Shown here piece by piece: positions 7,869 through 13,162 of a stretch of DNA of 34,253 nt. The notes beneath the pieces are model-generated. The model saw nothing but the letters and a program-made list of their open reading frames with translations, was not told where the DNA came from and did not search any database. Position 1 is the first letter of the stretch; each line of letters begins with the position of its first letter. The DNA lies in the NCBI GenBank assembly GCA_028876385.1, contig JAGWSF010000230.1:1-34253 (forward strand), given 5' to 3'. Source of the DNA: Acidobacteriota bacterium (GTDB lineage: Bacteria > Actinomycetota > Acidimicrobiia > Acidimicrobiales > Palsa-688). A program made the position numbers and the translations under genes.

Positions 7869-7890
7869 ACCAACTTGTATGCAAGTTGGT
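7869..7890. promoter_or_regulatory. probable GntR operator (perfect 9-bp inverted repeat)
   Basis: The arms ACCAACTTG (7869-7877) and CAAGTTGGT (7882-7890) are exact reverse complements around TATG. The core TTGTATGCAA resembles the TTGTATACAA-like sites of FCD-type GntR proteins. It lies 22 bases upstream of the gntR start, over the expected -35 region, so it is probably the autoregulatory operator. Confidence 0.75.
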
Positions 7891-8028
7891 CGGCTACCGG
7901 TGATCCGGTAGACACCCGGGCGACCCCCGCCCCGGCGTCGCCCCGATGCGGGCCGCCTCCACCGGAGGTGTCCGACCCCCCGCCCATGGGTAGTCCAGAG
8001 GCCACGTCGAGCGGCAAGGAGAGCGACG

Positions 8029-8571
8029 ATGACTGATGTATTCGACATCTTGAGCCAGGATCACCGGGCGGTGGAAGTCCTGCTCAGGGAACTGGCCACG
8101 ACCAGTGCCGACGCCGGCCCACTCGGGGAGAAGCTGGTGATGGAGGAGTCCCGCCACGAAGCGGCCGAGGAGCAGCACTTCTGGCCCACGGTGAGGGAGC
8201 GGGTGCCCGATGGCGACCGGCTGGCGGACCGGGCCCTGTCCCAGGAGGACGAGGGCAAGGCGGTCCTCGACGACCTCCGTAAGGCCGAACCGGGATCGAA
8301 CGAGTTCACGCAGCTGGTCTCGAAGTTCACCCAGGCAGGCCGGGCTCATATCGCCTTCGAGGAGAACGAGGTGTGGCCGAGCCTGCGATCGGTCCTCACC
8401 AGTGAGGAGCGCCAGGAGTTGGGCCAGAAGATCGAGCGGGCCAAGGAAGCCGGTCCCACCCGCCCCCACCCCAACACACCCAGCAGCTCCGGGGCCCAGA
8501 AGACCGCCGGCGCGGCGGCGGCCGTGGCCGACAAGGCCATGGATAAGTTGACCGGCCGGGGGAAGAAGTAG
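8029..8571 (+). CDS. hemerythrin HHE-domain protein
   Basis: This 180-residue cytoplasmic protein carries a hemerythrin-like four-helix domain (about 1-130). The candidate di-iron ligands are His12 in SQDHRAVE, His43 and His50 in SRHEAAEEQHFWP, Glu47, and His107 and Glu111 in RAHIAFEENEVWP. These domains bind oxygen or NO, store iron, or protect against oxidative stress. The C-terminal tail (about 140-180) is low-complexity, rich in Ala, Lys, Pro and Ser, and may bind nucleic acid or be unstructured. The ATG is preceded by AAGGAGAG at a good distance. The neighbouring DevR/DosR-like regulator gives a loose redox or hypoxia context. Confidence 0.88.
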   Translation: MTDVFDILSQDHRAVEVLLRELATTSADAGPLGEKLVMEESRHEAAEEQHFWPTVRERVPDGDRLADRALSQEDEGKAVLDDLRKAEPGSNEFTQLVSKFTQAGRAHIAFEENEVWPSLRSVLTSEERQELGQKIERAKEAGPTRPHPNTPSSSGAQKTAGAAAAVADKAMDKLTGRGKK

Positions 8572-8647
8572 CCGCCCGGACCGCCGTGGTACCGTCGGGG
8601 GTCGGAAAGCACCAAATCGGCTGATCGGCTGCCCTCCTGGCCGCCAA

Positions 8648-8653
8648 TAGGGT
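8648..8653 (+). promoter_or_regulatory. possible -10 hexamer for the response regulator
   Basis: TAGGGT lies about 48 bases before the ATG at 8702. It would give a 5' leader containing AAGGAGGG (8669-8676) and a four-codon open frame (8691-8705). Confidence 0.3.
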
Positions 8654-8701
8654 CCTTGGCCCCTGTTGAAGGAGGGACCATCGGATCAGCATGAGGGTCG
8701 T

Positions 8702-9391
8702 ATGACTCTCACCGACCCGTCAGGAGCCAGCTTGACCGATAACGAGCGGCGGACCATAGGGGTGTTCCTGCTCGACGACCACCAGGTGGTCCGGGAAGGT
8801 CTGCGTCACCTGCTGGCCGCCGAGGACGACATCGAAGTGGTCGGGGAAGCCGCCACCGGGCAAGAGGCCATCGACCTCATCGACGCCGAACGGGTCCAAG
8901 TGGCCGTCCTCGACGTCCGGCTGCCGGACATGAGCGGGGTGGAGGTGTGCCGGGAGATCCGCTCTCACCACCATGGGATCGCCTGCTTGATGCTGACCTC
9001 GTTCACCGACGACGAAGCCATGTTCGACGCCATCATGGCCGGGGCCGCCGGCTACGTGCTGAAGGAGGTCCGGGGCTCGGAGCTGGTCAATGACATCCGC
9101 AGGGTGGCGGCCGGGCACTCCCTGCTCGACCCGGCCGTCACCGAGCGGGTCCTCGAACGGGTGCGGCGAGGCGGGGCGGCCGACCCCGGGGACCACCTCA
9201 CCCATCAGGAACAGCGCATTCTGGAGCTGATCGCGGAAGGCATGACCAACCGCCAGATCGCCGAGGTGATGTACCTGTCGGAGAAGACGGTCAAGAACTA
9301 CGTATCCAACCTTTTGTCCAAACTGGGTATGAGCCGCCGGACCGAGGCCGCCGTCTACGCGGTGAAGAAGGCCGGCAAGAACCACCTCTGA
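8702..9391 (+). CDS. NarL/LuxR-type response regulator, DevR/DosR-like
   Basis: This 229-residue protein has a receiver domain (about 20-135) with the acidic pair Asp25-Asp26, phospho-acceptor Asp71 in VAVLDVRLPD, Thr99-Ser100 and Lys121 in GYVLKEV. A LuxR-type DNA-binding domain follows (about 163-225), with recognition helix LSEKTVKNYVSNLLSKLGM. DEAMFDAIMAGAAGYVLKE and the LGMSRRTEAAVYA end closely resemble mycobacterial DevR/DosR, which controls the hypoxia, NO and dormancy response. About 18 residues precede the receiver. No sensor kinase is encoded in the window, so it is an orphan here. The ATG at 8702 overlaps the stop of a tiny upstream frame. A TTG at 8666 would place the ribosome-binding motif inside the gene, so I reject it. 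DevR paralogues are common, so orthology is not certain. Confidence 0.88.
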   Translation: MTLTDPSGASLTDNERRTIGVFLLDDHQVVREGLRHLLAAEDDIEVVGEAATGQEAIDLIDAERVQVAVLDVRLPDMSGVEVCREIRSHHHGIACLMLTSFTDDEAMFDAIMAGAAGYVLKEVRGSELVNDIRRVAAGHSLLDPAVTERVLERVRRGGAADPGDHLTHQEQRILELIAEGMTNRQIAEVMYLSEKTVKNYVSNLLSKLGMSRRTEAAVYAVKKAGKNHL

Positions 9392-9416
9392 CAGACCTCC
9401 CGGTCCCACCGAGGAG

Positions 9417-9449
9417 CGGACGGGCGGCCATCCGGTCCGTCTGATTTTT
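9417..9449 (+). terminator. rho-independent-like terminator after the response regulator
   Basis: CGGAC (9417-9421) pairs with GTCCG (9435-9439). After one mismatch the stem continues with GG/CC. Three bases and a TCTGATTTTT stretch follow, ending at 9449. T runs are rare in this GC-rich window. Confidence 0.6.
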
Positions 9450-9501
9450 CCGGAGTCTCCACTGCCGGCCGCGGCGCGCCGACGCGCCGTAGGTGGGAAT
9501 G

Positions 9502-9804
9502 ATGCGAACCCGTCTCACTATGAAACTGGTCGGCTTGGCGGTGGCCGTGGTCCTCACCATCTTCTCCGCCCACGCCCTGAGCGGCGGCTCGCACTCGTCC
9601 CCGCTCGACCCGTCCACCCTGACCCGCAACGGGTTGAACAGCCTGTGCGCCAACCAGCAGGCCACCGCCGCGGCCAGCGGGGACACGTCCCCCCAGACCC
9701 TCGCCGATCCGGCCTCGATGCCCAACCTGGGGAGTCTGGCCCAGGCCGCCGGGCTACCCCCCGGCTCGCTTTCCTGCTCGACCACCACCACCTCGGTTCC
9801 GTAA
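9502..9804 (+). CDS. small secreted protein of unknown function
   Basis: This protein of about 100 residues has a clear signal peptide: MRTRLTMK, a hydrophobic core LVGLAVAVVLTIF, then SAHA before Leu-Ser, a plausible cleavage site. The mature part (about 75 residues) has only two Cys (in SLCANQ and LSCSTT), which could form one disulfide, and ends in a Thr/Ser-rich tail. I do not recognise a family. AGGTGGG at 9491-9497 supports the ATG at 9502; an ATG at 9499 and a GTG at 9493 are close alternatives. It follows a terminator and precedes another promoter, so it is probably transcribed alone. Confidence 0.6.
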   Translation: MRTRLTMKLVGLAVAVVLTIFSAHALSGGSHSSPLDPSTLTRNGLNSLCANQQATAAASGDTSPQTLADPASMPNLGSLAQAAGLPPGSLSCSTTTTSVP

Positions 9805-9827
9805 CGCACTTACCGGTCGGTTGCCGC

Positions 9828-9833
9828 TACCGT
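9828..9833 (+). promoter_or_regulatory. -10 hexamer of a leaderless promoter (NfeD-like gene)
   Basis: TACCGT is followed after seven bases by the ATG at 9841, and there is no ribosome-binding motif in between. The flotillin gene is probably carried on the same transcript. Confidence 0.5.
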
Positions 9834-9840
9834 CGGATCC

Positions 9841-10062
9841 ATGTCCGAGCGAGACGATCCGGTGGTCGGGAAGCTGGGCCGGGTGAGCCATCCGATCGCT
9901 CCGGGCACCACGGGCGAGGTCGTGCTGCACATCCGGGGAGGAACCGAGACCTACATGGCCGTGGCTGACGACGACCTGGCCCGCGACACCGAGGTGCTGG
10001 TGGTGGCCCACCTGTCGGCCCGCACGGTACGGGTCACCCCTTTCGCGGGGGCCCTGAGCTAG
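9841..10062 (+). CDS. small NfeD-like OB-fold protein
   Basis: This 73-residue protein is predicted to be all beta. GKLGRVSHPIAPGTTGEVVLHIRGG, then TYMAVADD, TEVLVVAHLSARTVRVTPF, follows the pattern of the soluble C-terminal OB domain of NfeD proteins. NfeD proteins are encoded next to flotillin or stomatin genes and work with them in membrane microdomains. This one lacks the usual membrane segments, so it is a stand-alone soluble version. It lies 12 bases upstream of the flotillin gene in the same direction. The family call rests on pattern and context and is moderately sure. Confidence 0.65.
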   Translation: MSERDDPVVGKLGRVSHPIAPGTTGEVVLHIRGGTETYMAVADDDLARDTEVLVVAHLSARTVRVTPFAGALS

Positions 10063-10074
10063 GAGGGATTGCCC

Positions 10075-11349
10075 ATGTTCGGTTGGCACGTGCCCGCTCC
10101 TGACGAGGCCCTGCTCGTGAGCGGGAAGAAGTCCCGGGGCGACGACCTCCCGTTCCGTATCGTCACCGGCCACGGCGCCTTCGTACTGCCCGTCCGTTCC
10201 CGGGTCAGCACCCTCACCCTGGCCCTGCAGGAGTCGGAAGTGGCCGAGGAGTGCGTCACCAAGCAGGGCATAGCCCTGCAGTGCCGGGCAGTGATCGCCT
10301 TCAAGGTCGGCGACGACCACGAGAGCATCGCCAACGCCGCCCGGCGTTTCCTGGAGGACCAGGACCGCATGTCCATCCTGACCGGTCGCATCTTCGCCGG
10401 GCATCTGCGCTCGATCATCGGCTCCATGACCGTGGAGGAGATCATCCGGGAACGCCAGCGCCTCGCCGAGGAGGTCCTGGACGCCTCCAAACCGGAGATG
10501 GAGAAGATCGGCCTGGTCGTGGACTCGCTACAGATCCAGAGCATCGACGACCGCGGCTCGGGGTACATCGCGTCGCTGGCCGCCCCCCATCGGGCGGCCG
10601 TCCAGCGCGATGCCAACATCGCCAAGGCCCAATCCGAGCAGGCCGCCGCCCAGGCCCAGCAGGAGTCGTTGCGCAACCAGGCCGAGTACCAACGCCAGAC
10701 GTCAGTCACCCAGGCCGGGTACAAGGCCGAGGTCGACCGGGCCCAGGCCCAAGCCGCGGCCGCCGGACCGCTGGCCACCGCCGAAGCCCAGAAGGCGGTG
10801 CTGGCCGCCCAGGCCGAGCTGGCGGTGAAGAACGCCGAACTGCGGGAGAAGGAACTGATCGCCTCGGTGGAGAAGCCGGCCCAGGCCGAGGCCTACCGGA
10901 TCCGCACCCTGGCCCAGGCCGAGGCCGACCGGACCCGACTGCAAGCCGAGGCCACCGCCACCGAGCAGGGCATCGCCCTGCAGCGGATGCTGGTGGAGCG
11001 CATGCCCGACATCATCGCCGCGGCGGCCTCGCAGCTGGCCAACGCCAATGTGACGGTGCTGAACGGCGCCGACGGCCTGGGCCAGATGGTGGCCGGTCTC
11101 GCCGGCCAAGCCGGCCAGCTTCTACGGCTGGTTCAGGACGGCCTGAACCCCAACGGGACCAGCCCGTCGGCCGCGACACCGCCCGCGCCGCCCCGACCCG
11201 GACCCGGCACGCCGGGAACGACCGAGTCGCCGACCCCCTCGGCACTGGGTACCGGCCACCCCGACGCCGCCGCGGGCCAGCCTCCCGGTGCGCCGGCCCG
11301 GGAGCAGCCAGGGCGCCGGTCAGCTGATGCGGGACAGGCGAGCCAGTAA
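10075..11349 (+). CDS. flotillin-like SPFH-domain protein
   Basis: This protein of about 424 residues begins with an SPFH/band 7 domain (about 1-190), including VTKQGIALQCRAVIAFKVGDD, an AARRFL helix and the conserved IIRERQRLAEEVLDASKPEMEKIGL segment. A long coiled coil rich in Ala, Glu and Gln follows (about 185-310, AQAEAxR-type repeats typical of flotillins). The last 60 or so residues are Pro/Gly/Ala-rich and probably disordered. Flotillins organise membrane microdomains and affect fluidity and protein complex assembly. There is no strong N-terminal membrane hairpin, so membrane contact may be peripheral or through partners. AGGAGGGA at 10061-10068 supports the ATG at 10075 over the TTG at 10069. 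Its last 30 bases overlap, tail to tail, the end of holB. Confidence 0.88.
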   Translation: MFGWHVPAPDEALLVSGKKSRGDDLPFRIVTGHGAFVLPVRSRVSTLTLALQESEVAEECVTKQGIALQCRAVIAFKVGDDHESIANAARRFLEDQDRMSILTGRIFAGHLRSIIGSMTVEEIIRERQRLAEEVLDASKPEMEKIGLVVDSLQIQSIDDRGSGYIASLAAPHRAAVQRDANIAKAQSEQAAAQAQQESLRNQAEYQRQTSVTQAGYKAEVDRAQAQAAAAGPLATAEAQKAVLAAQAELAVKNAELREKELIASVEKPAQAEAYRIRTLAQAEADRTRLQAEATATEQGIALQRMLVERMPDIIAAAASQLANANVTVLNGADGLGQMVAGLAGQAGQLLRLVQDGLNPNGTSPSAATPPAPPRPGPGTPGTTESPTPSALGTGHPDAAAGQPPGAPAREQPGRRSADAGQASQ

Positions 11350-12423
11350 CGCCTGGAGGGCCAGAAGCTCGCCGGGGTTGAACTCGAGGGTCTTGGCGGT
11401 GCGGTCTATGCAGGCGATGGCCGCCACGGCCTGAGCCGTGGCGCCCGAGGTGAGCCGCTCGCGGTAAGCCGAAGCGAGGAAGGCCAGCCCGGCGCGCAGC
11501 TCATCGGTGCGCTGGCGACGCTGCTCGCGCCGGTGGCGCTCCTGCAGGTCGGCCACGCCGGCGTTGAGAGCGGCTTTGGTCGCCCGGCCCCGGCCCTTGG
11601 CCCCCCGGCCGCTGCCGACCACCTCGGCGTTGCGGGCATTGCGCTCGGTGAGGGCCACCACCTCGGCCTCCTGGCGCTCGCTCAGGGGAGCGGCGCTCTG
11701 GTCCAGCAGGGCGATCAGCTCATCCGCCAGCCGGGCGGCGGTGGCCCCGGTGCCGTCCAGGCGCCCCGGGATCGAACGCCACGCCTGGCGGCGCGCCTCG
11801 AACCCCGGATCGCCGGCCAGCAGCCGGGCCCGCTCCAGCCGACCCCCCGAGGACTCGGCCAGGGCCGCGGCGCGCCCCTCGTCGATACCCGACGCCATCA
11901 GCGCTCGGGCCACCTGTGCCATGCCGAGAGGCTCGAACCCGACGGTCACGCACCGGCTGGCGATGGTGACCATCTCGGGGGGCAGGAACTCGGCCAGCAC
12001 CACGAACACCGTAGAGGGGGGTGGCTCCTCCAGGGTCTTGAGCAGCGCCGGGCCGGTGTCGCGGACCAAGTGGAAGTCGTGCAGCACGATCACCTTCCGG
12101 GCGCCCTCGACCGGGCTGAGAAAGGCGCTGCGCACCACGTCGCGGGCCACTCCGATGCCGATCGACGCACCTTCGCGTTCCACCGAGACGACATCCGGAT
12201 GCAGGCCGGCCAGGACCCGCCGGCAGGAGTCGCACGGGCCATCGGTGCCGTGATCGCCGGCGGTGGGACACAGCAGGGCGGCGGCGAAGGAGCGGGCCGC
12301 CGCGGCCTTGCCGGTGCCCGCCGGGCCGACCAGGAGGTAGGCGTGCACGGGCCGGCGGGCCGCCGCCCGCAGGAGGCCCACCGCCCGCTCCTGACCGATG
12401 ACGTCGTCGTATAGATCGGTCAA
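11320..12423 (-). CDS. holB: DNA polymerase III subunit delta'
   Basis: This clamp-loader subunit of about 367 residues opens the sliding clamp together with delta and the DnaX subunits. An AAA+ module starts with DDVIGQERAVGLLR, then LVGPAGTGKAAAA (Walker A-like, with Ala in place of the usual Thr after Lys, consistent with a non-hydrolysing delta'). A zinc-binding Cys cluster (LLC...CDSCRR followed by HPDV) and KVIVLHDF and LLKTLEEPPPSTVFVVL are typical of delta'. The last 170 residues are helical and charged. I prefer the TTG at 12423, which begins LTDLYDDVIGQ and has GAAGGAG upstream. A GTG at 12462 would add 13 residues. It lies downstream of topA and tmk, an order consistent with one operon. 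Confidence 0.88.
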   Translation of the reverse strand: MTDLYDDVIGQERAVGLLRAAARRPVHAYLLVGPAGTGKAAAARSFAAALLCPTAGDHGTDGPCDSCRRVLAGLHPDVVSVEREGASIGIGVARDVVRSAFLSPVEGARKVIVLHDFHLVRDTGPALLKTLEEPPPSTVFVVLAEFLPPEMVTIASRCVTVGFEPLGMAQVARALMASGIDEGRAAALAESSGGRLERARLLAGDPGFEARRQAWRSIPGRLDGTGATAARLADELIALLDQSAAPLSERQEAEVVALTERNARNAEVVGSGRGAKGRGRATKAALNAGVADLQERHRREQRRQRTDELRAGLAFLASAYRERLTSGATAQAVAAIACIDRTAKTLEFNPGELLALQALLARLSRIS

Positions 12424-12489
12424 CGCACCCACAGCTCCTTCACGGCTGCTCCAGTCTGCCACCCGGCGGGAGGCTCACGACCCCCGCCG

Positions 12490-12550
12490 GGGTCAGGCGG
12501 GGCCGGGGTCAGGCGGGGCCGGGGTCAGGCGGGGCCGGGGTCAGGCGGCC
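12490..12550. repeat. tandem repeat, 16-bp unit, about 3.8 copies
   Basis: The unit GGGTCAGGCGGGGCCG starts at 12490, 12506 and 12522, and a partial copy starts at 12538. It covers the last codons of tmk, encoding a Pro/Asp/Gly-rich tail, and the gap before holB. Because 16 is not a multiple of 3 and every unit contains a TGA on the minus strand, copy number determines where tmk stops. Confidence 0.9.
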
Positions 12551-13162
12551 GAGCGCGGCCAGGACCCGGGCCGCCACCTCCTCGGGGGTGCCACTACCGT
12601 CGATCGGAACCCAGCGGGCCGGGTCGAGGCGGGCCTGTTCGGCGAATCCGTCGGCGATGCGGGCATGGAAGGTCGGTGCTTCCTCCTCCATGCGATCGGT
12701 GGGCCGGCCGTCGTCCGAGCGGGTGGCGCGCCGGCGGGCCGCCTCCTCGGGCGCGACGGTGACGAGCAGGACCAGGTCGGGCTCGAGACCGCCGGACGCC
12801 CACCGAGACAGTCGTCCCAGCTCGCCCGGATCCAGCCCCCGACCGTAACCCTGGTAGGCGATGGTGCTGCCGCTGAAGCGGTCGCACACCACATCGCGAC
12901 CGGACTCGAGCGCGGGGACCACGACCTGATCGACGTGCTCGGCCCGGGCGGCCAGCATGAGCAGCGTCTCCGCCCTAGCCCCCACCGCCGGCATGGTCGG
13001 GTCGAGCAACAGCTGGCGTATGTGCTCCCCCGCCCGCGTGCCCCCCGGCTCGCGGGTCAACACCGCGTCCAGCGCCGCCGCCAGGCGCGCCGCCTGGGTG
13101 GTCTTGCCGGAGCCCTCGCCGCCTTCGAATACGATGAAGCGGCCCCGGCGGTGGTGGCTCAG
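12509..13162 (-). CDS. tmk: thymidylate kinase
   Basis: The enzyme phosphorylates dTMP to dTDP. The P-loop is GGEGSGKT (about residues 14-21), TREPGG (36-41) binds substrate, CDRF lies at about 93-96, and a lid-like Arg-rich stretch (RRRATRSDDGR) follows. No ATG, GTG or TTG precedes the P-loop in this frame. The first GTG (13063) lies after it and would give a dead enzyme. The best candidate start is the CTG at 13160-13162, which overlaps the topA stop as CTGA and has GAAGAGGG four bases upstream. That gives 217 residues, the normal length. An ATC start at residue 10 is another option. The C-terminus runs into the 16-bp tandem repeat. It sits between topA and holB. Confidence 0.88.
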   Translation of the reverse strand: MSHHRRGRFIVFEGGEGSGKTTQAARLAAALDAVLTREPGGTRAGEHIRQLLLDPTMPAVGARAETLLMLAARAEHVDQVVVPALESGRDVVCDRFSGSTIAYQGYGRGLDPGELGRLSRWASGGLEPDLVLLVTVAPEEAARRRATRSDDGRPTDRMEEEAPTFHARIADGFAEQARLDPARWVPIDGSGTPEEVAARVLAALGRLTPAPPDPGPA

